DNA of 64,000 bases. Origin: Chondrosia reniformis (taxonomy: Eukaryota > Porifera > Demospongiae > Chondrillida > Chondrillidae). The position numbers and the translations under genes are program-made. The stretch spans positions 4,185,401 through 4,249,400 of the forward strand of contig OX359198.1 of the NCBI GenBank assembly GCA_947172415.1, in the 5' to 3' direction. Positions 1 through 13,800 of the stretch are shown here, piece by piece. The first letter of the stretch is position 1, and the number at the start of each line of letters is the position of its first letter. The notes beneath the pieces were generated by a model, which was given only the letters and a program-made list of their open reading frames with translations, was not told where the DNA came from and searched no databases.

Positions 1-1693
1 TTCTTTAAGGAGAGCCCAACTACTGTTTATCACAAATATTCGTTTTAATCCATAAATATTTCTCAGCTGGTACTAAGAGGAATGATAAAACAAACTAGAC
101 TGAAGGGAATTATTCTTAAGTGGGTGTGGTGTGACAGTGAGCGATCAGTGCTGTATGAATAGTAGATGATAATCAATACATTAATTTAATAATATGATAG
201 AGATGAAAGGTTGCCATCTTGTGCTAAGGAATGTTTCACAGTCAAGGTTTTGCTATAAAGTTTGTGTCTACTTGCTTAAATGTAGCTACTTCCCAGTCTA
301 CCGCATACAGGGCTTTACGCGCATGTACTTACATACCATTTTGCTGTTATTCATTTTACTCTACTTCTCTGGTTTCATTCTATACATGCAATGAGCACAT
401 GGCATCTAGTATACAACCACCCTTATTTACATGCTGGTTGTTGCTCATTGGTTTGGACTAGGGCTTCTCAAATGGTTCTGTAAGACTTGAATATCACCTT
501 GTCCTAATTTCTGCATATGTATATTCCTTCAATCTTCTCTCACTTACATCTTTGATATCAGGTAGATGGGGGTACTTAGAAGTGGCATGGTCCAGTACAT
601 GCATGAATGCCAAGTTCATGGTAGACTGAGATTTAAGACATGGAAACCAACTTCATTTATAGAGGATCCTTGTAGCCATCTGCACGTGCAAACAAACATT
701 CAACCCTGACTGTGGCAAGTTCCTCAGTCCAACATGGCAACATTTGATTTCTGACAATTGGTTGACTAATAGCTACTAATTCTTTCCTTTGATTTCATAC
801 ATCACTCACAGTTATACCATTTGAATTCAACAATGGTTCCATTTGATAGTGTTAACTTTGTTATTCTCTTTTGTAACAATTGAGGACAATTAAGTAACAA
901 ATATTTGTGATAATCCGTAGCTGCAATCTCTTGCAAACACTCTTTATGCTGATTTTCTGGTTCAATTTACTTTTTATTAAGCTAAGTTGCCATACTATAT
1001 GGGTATTGTACATATTGAATGTATAATGAGCTAAAACATTGTCAATAGATAATTTTGTATTATTTAAAATATTGCTTATTCTGAATTGGAAAAGGAAACT
1101 AAGAGTATGGAAAATACCTAGTGTAATTTGTTTGCTTAAAATTGAAACAGCTGTTACAAACAACAAAAACTAAAAAATTTGGTTAAAGTATGTGCAGTTG
1201 ATTCATGCAAGAGGAAAACATAAATGGAGCATTTCTGTTACAACTGTAGCTAAATGGCTGGGTGCTGGGTATGGTATCCGATTGACTAAATTGACAGTAA
1301 TTGTCGCACTTTGGAAGTGGCAGGAATGAGTCTCCTACATTATCTAATCTATTATGCTTCCAACAGTCTTCCTACATCAGAAGAAACGGTCTTCTATCTC
1401 ATATTTTCGAAGAAGCGAACAAATCGAAATCAAAGTTTGAATTAGAATACAAAACGCAATTATTTAACCCCGCAATTAAAACCCATCCTATGGTAATAAT
1501 TAATTGGTTAATATTTGTATACCGGGGAATTATACATTTGAGTAGTTCTTATCATAGAATTATCCAGGTCTCTGCAATATGTTATTCCTCAATATATTAA
1601 TATTAACCGTTGGCACAAATGTAATGTTATGTACGTAGATGTATACGTAAGTGTGTACTTTATTAGTTCAATAATATTTGTAATCTGATTTAG
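1..1693. other. No supported gene; region upstream of helicase gene 1
   Basis: Short open frames exist on both strands (for example near 194-460 and 1301-1600), but none has a recognisable motif, clean splice borders or similarity to the region upstream of the downstream paralogue. Missing 5' exons of the first helicase gene could lie here or outside the window. Confidence 0.5.
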
Positions 1694-4600
1694 GCAAGGA
1701 AGAAGTTTCATTTACCTTCAACAGCAGAGTTACAAGCCAAAAGTGACCTTTTAAAGGAACCGCTAACTTGCCAGACATACAAGGAGAGGTTTCATGTTCT
1801 CTTGTATTGGGAAGAACAGGAGCACGAGCGTATCTTACGAGACAAGTATGACATGTTATACTGTATGCAATCAAAATGTACAGAGTATATACTGTTAAAT
1901 AGTCCTTTGACAGAGCACGGATAGCTCCAACCAGCACTTTTGGGTTTTATTTATAGCTCATTTGTTTCTCATCCATGTTTTCTAATGTAATGATTAGACA
2001 GTTGTGCTTTGGTTGTCACTTCGATTATTCATAAGCATAACCATGAAGTGAGGAGTTTTATTTGGAAATGCTACACAGTTAGTTAGATAGTTAGTAATGA
2101 TATTTATACAGGTAAGACCCATTGGTTCTGAAAATACATAACATTTCTACCTGGGCACCTATTAACATTACACAGAAAGTTAAAAACACGAAAAAGAAAT
2201 AAAACTAATTAATCTGAATTATGTACTCAAGTATAAAACAAATGGTAAATGAAAGTTGACAAGCAGTCATTATATATTCATACTTTTCAGGACAATGCTT
2301 AATGCATTAAGTTGTTCTGAAGGTACTAATATTGAGTCTTTTAAATGCCTTACATGTTTTTGCAATGAAACTCTCAAAACTAATTTAAAATTAACAAGAA
2401 GAAATTTGAGCTAAAACACTCATTGGCTGCCCCTCACACTTGAATTACTTCATTTTCAAAGAAGGCAGTTGGTTTTAAGTTAAGTCTTTTCACTATATTT
2501 GTGATTAAGTGCTTCAGAATGTAGTAGAAGTGTATGGTATAAAACAAAGGATACTGGTTTTAAAATGACTGTTGAAGCCTATTCCCCATTTTGAAGCCGG
2601 TCATACATATGTTGAAAATGGCTTAAAATCACTCAACTGTTTTAAAGTGGGTTGACTGGTTTTAAAGCTGGTGACCTGTTTCAAATGGGTTGTGTTGGAA
2701 ATCCGGGTGTAATATATTTACGTATATACTACTACTACTACAATCGATTACTACACAGTGCAAGTTACTAAATACTCTGACTCCTAGGATATAGCTACAA
2801 TCAAATTTAGACATTAAATAGAGCAAACACATGCTTAAGAATAGTTATCGACCATTTTGTAACTTGCAGACAGGGAACTACATTACACTAAGGCTTTAGC
2901 CTTTCATTCCCTTATTAAATATTTTTTTAGTTATTAATATAGATTAGATTGCAACCAATATTATAATTTAAAATCATTTTTAGGTGCAATGGGTCATACT
3001 TTGTAGAGAGCTTTAACAATGACGACTGGGAGTGTCTTCCAGACTACATTAACATTGACTCTTATCATGATGTCATTGCTATTTCGGGAATGACAGAGGA
3101 CCAGGCTGACTATGCCAAACAGGCTGCTACCCAGGTCACCATTATTAGTGGAGACAAGAAGGTTATGGGTGATATTATCCATGTGGATTACTACGAATGT
3201 GGAGATCCTGTAATGATGATTGGTATTAAGGAAGATACATTTAAGTTTCATTGTGATAGCAATATGGATAATGTATCATCCAATGCTGTTATCCGATTCA
3301 AACTGAAGCATTCTTACTTTGAAAATCTACATCGTTCCATTGAATGCCTTCAGATGCCAGTTATTAACAGACTACTTCCAACTCCAAATAATCTTGTGGA
3401 GTACAGTAGAAAGGAAAGATTAAGAAGGCCAGAAGCACCACAATTCCGACTTGATTTTGATTATCAATTTGAGGCCCTTAAGAGAATTCTCTTCTGCAGT
3501 CCCAATTCACCCTTTCTGGTGACTGGTCCCTTTGGAACTGGAAAAACCAGAATGTTAGCCACAGCAGCTTATATGTTCTTGAAAGGGGAGGGAAAACCCC
3601 TACCAGACTTTAAAAAACGTCGGGTTTTGATAGCATGCCATCATCTACAAACTTCAGATTCATACCTTGAGAATTACTTTGGCCCAAATCTTCAGTGTCT
3701 TCCAGGAATTCGCATAATAAGATTACTACAGAGCAGGGGAGCCTATCAATACAGAGGCCAATATAGGCAATGCCTTGGTTCCATTATGGAATTAAAAGGA
3801 GAAGTTAAGAAATACGATCTCATTATCACCACACTTCTCACCTCCCTAAGCCTATTTAATCATTGTGAGATAGAGCCTGGTTTCTTTTCTCACATACTGA
3901 TTGATGAAGCAGCTCAAACCAGAGAACCTGAAATTGCTGCTGTAATCAGCCTTTCTGATGAGCATACTAAAGTGGTTCTTGCAGGAGACCACCTACAGGT
4001 ATGAATATTAATTGGGAAAATTGATTGTCATTGAGCATCAGCAACACTGTTTAGATACAGAAATAAAATGTTTTCACCTGCAGGTCATTACTGATGAAGC
4101 TCTGTGGATCAAAACAGTCAGTTTATGTATCTAAATAGTGGTGCTGATGCCCAAAGATTTTCTCATATGAATATATATTTTACATTTCGTTATTTACATT
4201 AGATTGCTAGATATAGTATATTGTAACTTACAATGTATAGGTATATGAATATGTATATACATACATATATACGTATAATGCTCTAGATGAATTTAATGGG
4301 TGTTATCACGAAAAAAGTACTTGAATAAACAAAGGAATAGGTTGTAGAATGTTTAAAAATCTGCTGTTGCAATGAACTGATATGACTGAAAAGAAATGCA
4401 TGTGGGATAACTATGACTGTATTTTATATAAGAACTAGTAAGAAGATTAATAAGTAAATAAGTGGTAAAACTAGGCCAGGTGAAATATTTGGCTGCTACA
4501 TACGTACATAGGTTGAGGCTCAGCCACAGTCAAGACCTTAAGCTTGTTCAATGTTTTTCCTCCATGTTTGGTTTATCTCCACTTGTTTGACTATAGCACC

Positions 4601-7600
4601 TTCCAAATCTAACTTGTGATAAACTCTTCCATGACTATTGCCAAAATCTCAAACAACGTGGCAACCAATTATCTCAATCAGTAAAGTTTGACACTTACAA
4701 ATTTATAAATCCTTTTTCTAATTTATACATCATTCTCTCAATTCAGAGCTATTTAAGAAGTCTTTGTCAGTCTTTTCAGTTTACTGTATTAGTTGAAAAA
4801 GATTTTTTGAAACATTCTTTAAATTATTCTATAGTTTATTCCAGCAGCTGTGATTACACTCAATAGCTTGATATAGAACTTTATAATATATGCAGCTCTA
4901 CAATGCATGTCTATATTAACATATATACTGGTATAGCATATAAGACTCTACCTATTATTATATATATGTATTATATATCATTGACATGTAGACTAGTTTA
5001 GATTAATGTGTCTTAAAGTCTTCTGGCAAAACCCCATCCTTTTTGGTAAGGAATAAATTGGGTTGTGTATAGATGGGTTTGTGAGGAGATAGAGGAGACT
5101 TTTTGGGTTTAGGTGTGGTTGGATACTGAATGTCTTTATACATGATACAATTTTGGATAACACCCTCCTATATAGTGAAAACATCCAAAACTCATTTTTG
5201 TAATTGAATAATACATGTATACTCATATACATATATGGTGGATAGTCTAGGATGTAAAATATATTTCTTATTGACATACTTCTGTATACTTAGGTTGGTC
5301 CAGATACATTAGTTCTTGGCAAAGTTGCTAGGGAACATGGTCTAAGTGAGTCTCTTTTGAAAAGATTGCACTCCCTTTATCACCTACCAAGTTTCAGGGA
5401 CAAAGCAGAATTATACACAGCCAAGTTGTTGACAAATTACAGATGTCATCCCTCTCTCCTTCAATTGCCATCTGACCTTTTTTACAACTCAACTTTGGAG
5501 GTTAGAAGGTTACATGTATTTTCATATTTATACGTGCATACATGTAATATTGATTTTCATTGTTGGTGCCACACATTAATTTATTAATATAAACCCTTTA
5601 TTTATTATTTGATCTTAAATTTCAACGATGCTTATCTTGAATTTTGGTACTTTCACTACAGCCTCATTCAAAAATTCACCTTCACCCACATACCAAGGGT
5701 GCACTTCTCTTCAAATGTACCTCACTTGAACAAGGTAATAGTTGTACTTTATCAAAGGAAGACCAATTAATTGCTGAAGCTAAAAAAGAGGCTAATGAGG
5801 TGCTTCAAATGGTTCTTAAATTCTGTTTGAACTGGCCAGCTGAATGGGAAAGAAAAGACTTGAAAAGAGTCTGTGTTTTAGCTCCTTCAAGATTGCAAGT
5901 ATGTTTCTGCATGTGGAAAGATATACACATGCACATAAAAATCAACACAAGGCTATTACGTATATGTCATAATTCGGTAATGTACGTACGTACATAACGA
6001 AGGCTCAAATCTTTTTATTTATCATATTTATGTATTCTTTTTTGTTATTTATAGCAAAGAATAATTAGGGACATTTTTATGAAGAAGGCTAAACAAAAGC
6101 AATTCATTGAATTGAGGAAAATTCACATTACAGTTGCCTTTGATATACAAGGTATACATGAATAAGGAAGTTTTTAAATCATGCACAGAGACCGTTATAA
6201 AAGATGAAACTCTAGCTAAGTCCTACGTATCTTGGATGGGAGACCAAGGTACTGGTTAAATGACCATCCCTGGTTTCTATTTGTAAAGGCCTTTAATTTC
6301 CTAACCAAAGTAAGCTTTACACAGACCACCTGGTTGCTTCTGGATGGTATAATGTAATTATTTCATTTTTAGGTACTATTATAAGTACATACCTTTAAAT
6401 GTTTAACTTTCTTTAGGCAATGCTTTGTGTAAAATTAAACTGATTTATTATTTGCCTACTGTACTGATGAACACAGCTCTTATGCAAAACTCTCAGTGTA
6501 GGCAGCAAAAGAGTATATTTATTTTGTGGAGGTGCATGGTTGGAGGGCTGTATGCTACCACTTTGAAGGCTATTAATTTCATACAACTCCCTAGAACAGC
6601 AGTTTAATGCCTTTTTTGACTAACATTACATCTATGTTCCACCATATTCAATCTACATACTAGGTTATAACTGTAATACAGCGCAAGCAAGTTAAGGCCC
6701 ACCTTGGTAATCTGTGTTAATTAAGCAGTTTTACCCTAAATGTTACAAATTTCTACAACAACAATTTCTGAATGAAAGTCATACTAGAATACAGTACATT
6801 ATACATATTTGTAATAGGGGAGAAAACTGGGAACACAAAACCAGTATATTTGGAGCTGGTATCAAATGAAGACTATTAATTGAGATTGGGCTCATGTAGA
6901 AGCCAGGTTAAAAACGAATGGAAGAAACAAAGGCTAGGGCATATGTCTGTACAATTATACATATACAGATAGTAATTGGTAAAATAAATATGTATGTAAG
7001 TCTCCCTACAATAAGTAATACTAACTAAGTTAGGATTAACAATAGCTCTAGAAGTATGTAAAGGTACATGTATCATTGATACTTTACTTGTGCAGGTCGT
7101 GAGTACCGTGCTGTCTTCCTGTGTACATCAGAGCCTGTGCTTTCAGATGGCAGCACAGCCAACCCAACAAAGAGTATCTGTGATAAGTTTGTGTTTAACA
7201 CTGTCATCACTAGAGCTCAGTCCTTGGTAGTTGCAGTTGGAAATCCTTTCAGACTCTTTGAAATTGAAGATAAACTGCCTAATAAGGGATATGGATGCTG
7301 GAAGGCTTTCCTGAAGCATTGTATAGCATTAAAGACCCTTGAAGCTTCAGATAAGGCCTTAAATGACATTTCATTTACATTTCCGATGCTATTGAAGAAA
7401 TTGCGACAAATTACCTTATCCAGTAGTGAAGTAAGTGATTATAGCTCTTTAACTCTTAAAATTTTGTTAAAACTATTTTATAATGCTATATATATACATA
7501 ACATGTTCATGCAGTGCTTGGTTGATAAAGATGACAGTATTTTACAATGTTATTCTGAAGAACAGAAGAAAGGAAAGATACCTTCTCATGCAAAAACTGA

Positions 7601-8871
7601 TGGTACTCCCAAGAAGTCCTTAGTATCAGGAACAGCTAAGTTTGTGCAGAAGATGCCAAACCAGTCATTTAGCCAGCATTGGCCTACTAAGGCACCAGAA
7701 CCTGTACATCAGCCTGCAAAGGTGCAGGTAGGTAAATCTGTGGAAAATAGGCCTGCTTATAAGCACTCTAGCCTTTCAGGCTATCAGAGTGAGAGGCCTT
7801 TGGCTGCTCCTACACAGAAACCTTCGTTACCTATTAGCTCATTACAATTAGACCTAAATGAAGTGAAAGAAGTTCAAAGCCCTCATGTCCTAACAGTAAC
7901 TACAAAGGGAAATAGTCTTGAGACAAACACAACCCCTGGACATTTAAGAGGATTTCCTCTAGGAGCTCAGCCAAACCTTGAGAAATCAGAAGTTATCAGG
8001 AAACTTAAGCAAAATTCTGAGGCAACCAGTAGAAGGCAAATTTTACAAGTGCCAGTATCTGAAGCCACAAAACCCAACTTTAGTAAGGAAGAGTTTCCTG
8101 AGTTATCCAGAGAGAATCAAAAGAAGACAATGGTTAGCTTATTTATATACCTATATCTTCAGAAAGTTCTTTTGCTTTTATATATCATGTATGTTAGTGG
8201 GAGAGTTAGCCAACTTATCATCACCAGGTCCCTAATGACTGGGAGCTTGTTAACCTGAGTGACCTCCCAATTGGTATCATATATCTATAACTTGTACTTG
8301 TCATGATGGGAAATGGGTCAAAGACTAGTTAACCTATTACATGTAGCTGGGGCTATTTAAAGGCAAAAGAGGCTAGCTCAATGGCTCTCTCTTAGTTTGT
8401 ATGATTGGTATGTACTACATGTATGAGATTCAACTGTGTGTATCTTGAGGCTCCCACAGTTTTTATTCTAAATTCATTTTGATCTTATTTTTGTAGACTC
8501 CAACTACACAAGGCAAGTTGGCAGCAACTTTAAATACTAAGCCTGGCAGGTATAGCATACCTATCCAGTCAAAGTTGAAACCCCAGACCGCTCACAAGGA
8601 GAAGAAATCCAAGAAAAAACGACCAAAGCCTCTTGATGAAATGGAATATCCTCTTTCAAAACCTCCTTCAAAGCCATCAAATAATTTGGTAACATTATCA
8701 CAGCCATATATTGCTGAAAAAGAAATGGATAAAATTTCAGATGCAAGTACTTTAATAACAAAGAAGAAAGCAAGTTCCTCCTTCCATCCTTCTGAAGACG
8801 ACCACTTAGCATCAGTGAGGGTATACATTGATTTAAGAGCTTACAGATTATTTATACAGTACTCTATGTAG
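1694..8871 (+). CDS. HELZ/MOV10-type SF1 RNA helicase, single-core paralogue (gene 1, 5' end not found)
   Basis: Exons read from frame and splice sites: 1694-1845, 2984-3998, 5294-5500, 5662-5898, 6055-6151, 7096-7430, 7515-8132 and 8497-8871 (stop TAG), about 1,011 codons. Visible Upf1-like SF1 motifs are Walker A GPFGTGKT, Walker B LIDEAAQ, motif III AGDHLQ, motif IV-like NYRCHP, motif V-like DIQGREYRAVF and motif VI NTVITRAQS. Upstream lies the LLYWEE/HSYF linker seen in HELZ2-type proteins. The family unwinds RNA using ATP. The last two exons encode about 330 residues of low-complexity Lys/Ser/Pro-rich sequence with no RNB domain. All borders up to the motif VI exon match the larger paralogue downstream, so this is a tandem duplicate. 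The start exon is unknown. A possible donor at 8815 means the 3' end could differ. A fusion with the next gene is possible but not supported. Confidence 0.82.
1846..2983. other. Intron 1 of helicase gene 1
   Basis: Bounded by a donor at 1846 and an acceptor ending at 2983. It holds a piece of a dispersed repeat near 2835-2915 (core ACCATTTTGTAACTTGC), also seen near 9630, 20645 and 44900. Around 2560-2700 there is a short run of GGTTTTAAA-like words. No coding exon was seen. Confidence 0.55.
3999..5293. other. Intron 2 of helicase gene 1, with a hairpin repeat
   Basis: Non-coding. It contains an imperfect inverted repeat at 4035-4150 whose arms begin GCATCAGCA and face each other around a CTGCAG centre. 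The rest is AT-rich sequence without a recognisable gene. Confidence 0.5.
4035..4150. repeat. Short hairpin element (MITE-like)
   Basis: About 45-bp arms form an imperfect inverted repeat: the outer words are GCATCAGCAAC and GTGCTGATGC, and the inner arms share TTTAGATACA/TGTATCTAAA. Related CAGCAAC...CTGCAGG segments occur near 8900-8985 and 12102-12217. No target duplication was identified. Confidence 0.55.
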
Positions 8872-10806
8872 TGATAGGGTTTATTTGTCGCGATCATGAT
8901 GATATATGAAGTTTATTAGCAACAGCAACATTAAATCTTTGGAATAGAACGTTTCAACCTGTAGGTCTTCATCAGCAATATATCACTACTCTATGTCTAT
9001 GTTTTAGTAATGTTGGCCCATATACGTAGTTTCACATTGTGGAGTATAATATTGAGGATGGCTATAAGCAATTAAAATGGCCTACCTATTCAATGACCTT
9101 TTCCTATTTTGAAACAGTTAGTACAATATTGAAGCAGTAGAATTATTGAAGGCTTTGAACAACGAGAATTGGGCAAACCTAAATAATGTAGCTTTTGCAT
9201 TAATATTTTATACAACGACAATAACCAAGTAATCATTCATCTATATCATGAAAAACATGGCAGCCTTATTAAATGTATTACTGATTATCACCCTAAAATC
9301 AGCAACACGAGTTTGACACCATTTTTTATTCTAGACCAGATTTTTTGCTCAAATGCTCAGGGGCAACCAAGAGGCACCTTCATATCTTATTATAGTTTTA
9401 CAATGCAATATCCTGCCAATAACTCAGTAAACGCTGATAAGCTTGCGTTATCGCCTAGGGGCGGAGTGTATAACTATTACATGTACTGTACATATACGTA
9501 TAGTCACTGCACTGTATAACGTATAGGCATCATAAATGTTCTCTTAGTGTAATCTCAATGTCAAGTTTAGTTGTTGGTAGTAGAAGTCTAAACTAAACTT
9601 GACATTGAGATGTTTATTGAGATCATCACACCTGATTTACATTACACTGAGTCTTCAGCCTTTTATACCCTTGGGCAACTTACAAAATGGTCTATAATGC
9701 AGCAGTATTTCATGTGTTTGAATGTATTTCACAAAAAAGAGACTGGCTCTTTGGGCATGGAATTATGAGAGAAATGCCAGGCCTGTGATGTACTAGATGT
9801 GAAAATGTAATATACGTAAATGTACAGTGCTCCCTGTTTATAGCACCTAACTTGAGACCCTGAGTAGTTGGTATTATATAAAGGGTGGCAATATAAATAG
9901 GTACAACTAAATAGTGGACTTCAGAATTTATAAATAGTTTATGATTTGCAGCGGTTTATGCATAATTACTTATACAAACATAACTATAAGGAATTTATTG
10001 TAAGCTGAAAATATTTAACTCATTATAGAAATGTAGTATGTAGGTGTAATATAGTAAAAGTATATAGCATTTAGCATTTAGGTGAACTGATTCTTGGCCT
10101 TTTTTCCCTCTAATACATAGCTTTCGTTTGTTCTCCCTTAATTAATTTCGCTACACCATACTCTGCTAAAGTGGTCTGCTATTGTCTGTTTATTAACTTT
10201 TGGGTACTGTTTATGTATACGGTACCTAACTATTTCCTATGTCCAACTATATATTTGACTATACTTTAACACCTACTATACTGTAGGCCATATATTTCTT
10301 ACTTAATTCCATACACAAATACACAAAGTGCCAGTCTTTTTAGGGGTCTCAGTTAGTATTCATATCAGACTTGATGTACAGTGAGACCTTGCCTAACCGT
10401 AGCTCTCATCCTGTTTCCTGCATGTTCTGCTGCTGTTTTGCTTGTAACAGAATTGACTTTTTTATCGCACTTACCTGGAAACCTCAGTGTCCGCATCCAG
10501 TTGCGTTGTTTTGTATACTTAAGTTGACTTTCTTTCGCTCCATTAATTTTTTTATCAATAATTAATTGGCTCCTCACAACTGAGAGGGGTGAAAATAATT
10601 CAATTATCACAATAACTGAGAATCTTGAAAGAATGTATGTAATCTATATATATATATATATATATAAATCTTTGTACACAATAGAGGCAGTTTAGGAATA
10701 GTAGCACAGACTGTATGCAACAATGGATGATAATGCTATTTGGTTTTCTCTCATTTGTTCTTTGTGTCATGTTTTATGCAAAAATTGTTCCATTTTTATC
10801 TTACAG
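8872..10806. other. Spacer between the two helicase genes
   Basis: No supported exon. It holds a CAGCAAC-type repeat remnant (8900-8985), a perfect 21-bp hairpin (9552-9611), a dispersed-repeat piece (about 9625-9690) and a TA dinucleotide run (about 10647-10666). An ATG at 10723 opens a frame that runs into the first recognised exon of the next gene without a splice site. It could be that gene's start or could be intron. Confidence 0.5.
9552..9611. repeat. Perfect 21-bp hairpin
   Basis: The arms at 9552-9572 and 9591-9611 are exact reverse complements, around an 18-base loop. They begin ATCTCAATGTCAAG. It is probably the relic of a small inverted-repeat element. A small-RNA precursor is possible but nothing else supports it. 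Confidence 0.7.
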
Positions 10807-13800
10807 GATAACTTTGAACTTCCAAGTAAAATGAAACTGCTTAAAAGGGAAATAGATCTTGTCACTCAGCTTAGTAGAACAAGCTACAAAGATAAATTTC
10901 ACATGTTACTGTACTGGGAAGAACATGCTCATGTTAAAGCATTGCAGGAAAGGTATATTAATAATTGAACTATTACATGACACTCTTTCTTCATGTGAAT
11001 CTGTTTTCAATCATTAGGCATAACAGTGAATATGAATTTTCAGAATACACTGGTGACTTAAAACGAAAAAGAAACGATTGTATTAATTATGCTGTCTTGC
11101 TAGCAATTCATGGAATGACAGAAGATGATATTGATAATGCTAAGCAAGCTTCTGAAGGATTGGAAGTTATTTTCCCAGAAAGGGCTTTTGAAGGAGACAT
11201 TCTGTTTAAAATATACGATAAAAATGCTATCCATCTTATTGTAGGATTGTTTTCAAGGCCTAAGAAGATTCCAAACAAAAAGCTATCAGGTAAAATTCCA
11301 AATAGGAACACTTTCTGGGCTAAAGTGAAGTTTCACTTAAAGCACAGCTACTTTAGAAATTTACACAGAGCGGTCAGCAATTTAAGCGAAACTGTTATTA
11401 AAAAGCTTATTCCAGACTACATACAGTTTAAGGATTTCTCTCTTGAACCTTATTTAAAAAGACCAAGGTTAGATATATTTTCAATGGATAAGGAATATCA
11501 ATTTCATACTCTGAAGATGGCCTTGTTGAGCTCCCCTTCGGCTCCTTTCCTTGTGAGTGGTCCTTTTGGTACAGGGAAGACAAGGATGCTTGCAACAGCA
11601 GCCTTTACAATCCTTAAAGGTGGTGGTCACAAAATGGGAAGGAAACCTCGAGTGCTTCTAGCTACTCACCATCTTCAAACTGCTGATTCCTACATTGACC
11701 AATACTTTGGTCCAGCTGTTAGTGAAGGAGAACTGTATGCTTCACGCATAGTTAGGTTGATCAGCACTAAAGATTATATATATAATGGAAATTATATTGG
11801 CTTTTTTACAACAGCATGGGAGATTTCCAATGTTCTGTCAATTGATCTCTTCATTGCTACTCTTTTAACTGTTCCTCATTTGTTAAACAAACGAGGTACA
11901 GGCCCAGGTTTCTTTACCCATATCCTCATTGACGAAGCTGCTCAGGTCAGAGAACCTGAAGCAGCAGCAGCCTTTGCTTTTGCAGATGAAAATACCAAGA
12001 TAATTCTAGCAGGAGACCACATGCAGGTAAAATATATTGCGTACTTATGAAACACATTTGTTAAGTAGACATATACATTCTACAGTAGTTGCTACGTAGT
12101 TATTGAGCTTCAGCAACAATAATTTCATTAGGATTAAAGCCTTAGAACTATTCATTTTCATCTGCAGGAATAAACTCCTCGTCAAAACATTCCACACTAA
12201 CGAAATTTAAGCTCAATAATTAACTAATAATGATTGTGAAAAAGACACCATATAATTTCTTATATAGTGTATGTAAAATTTGTGTACAGATGTAACATAT
12301 AATTTTATAGGTGGGTCCAGAAACGCTTGTTTTAGGAGACAAGGCCAGAGAAAATGGTCTAGGGGTCTCTATACTTCAAAGACTTCATAGTCTGTACAAA
12401 TCAGACAAGTATTGCAGAGTAGCCCAAAAGTATTCAGCACAAATGTTAACAAACTATCGCTGTCATCCAGGAATACTGAGATTACCATCACACTTGTTTT
12501 ATCAATCTACTCTTGAGGTATTTTGTCTATGTATACTATGTAAATAATCTGTAGATCCTGTAGATGTATTTGCATGGCGTGCATGTGGGGCTTCAATCAG
12601 AAGCAGAGGAATAGGGTTGAATATATGCCTTTAAAGACTTTTAAGTTACCCCTTGGGCTTTGGATAGGGATACACACTTTCATATAGAATTTTTATCTTT
12701 CTTCACTCAGCTAGACCACTTTTTCCACTAATTTCATCCTTCATCAATGACACTGCATGGTATAGCCCTTTTCTTCTTACTTTGGCCCTTGTACATACTT
12801 AGGTATTTAGTTATAACACTCCATGAGGGATGTCACTGATTTATAAGCATCTATAAGAGTGTTTTAAGTGCCGATCAAAGGGAGGGAAAGGTGTTACGAT
12901 TGATTTTGCTGACATTGCTAAGTATATGTTATCGTTATTGATTGAATCACACTGAACTCAATTGGACATATATTTTTGATCTCCAATAAGATATAATTGC
13001 CGTCTGAAGGGAAAGTGTTATCTCTCACAACAAGTAGCAATTTTATAGTCACTCAATAAACATAGCAACCACCTAGCAACAGCAATAATTTAAATATATA
13101 CATATATTTACAGAAACTTGGTGCCAGCTTAGTGTTTCATAGGTTTAGTTTATAGAGAAATTTTAATATAAGGCAAATTGACTTGGCCTGTGGGTTAAGA
13201 TCTATCTTAGATATTCTTATCAAAGCCAAAGAAGAATAGTATATGAAGCAATGCAAGGTACTTTTTAAACATAAAACTACCTTTCATAATTTAGACTTAG
13301 ATTGCTTCGAAAATCTTGATTTAAAATCAATAAAATTTCTCCTTCACTTCCATATTATACTAATTTGCAGGTTAAACTAATAATTAGCATTACTTATATT
13401 AAACAGTAGCTTATTGTAATATAGTGACTCTTTCCTTCCGAGTTTAATGAGCATAAGCTATAATTTGTGTATATTTTAAATGCCTTTCAATGTGAAAGTA
13501 TTTGTATCCTTGTTTTATGAATTTACTATGTAACTTTGTAGTCTTAAGTCTTAAGTTAGTTAGAATTAATAATTTCTGTAATACCTTATAAGTGAAATAA
13601 AGTACCTTAAGCTAAAACTCAAAGAAATATTGTTTTTTAGGCGAGGATATTGATGATTTCTAATTTCAAATTTTGAATAGATTGAAAGAAATTATAGTTT
13701 ATGTAGCCTATTTGCAATACCTAGAGCAGTTGAATATTTTGTTTTAGCTGAAACTTTTGTCTGTATACAATCAGCATACATATATATGTACGTACCTCTG

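Noticed and set aside
1301-1600. Possible 5' exon of helicase gene 1
   Set aside because: No family motif and no matching donor in phase with the exon at 1694.
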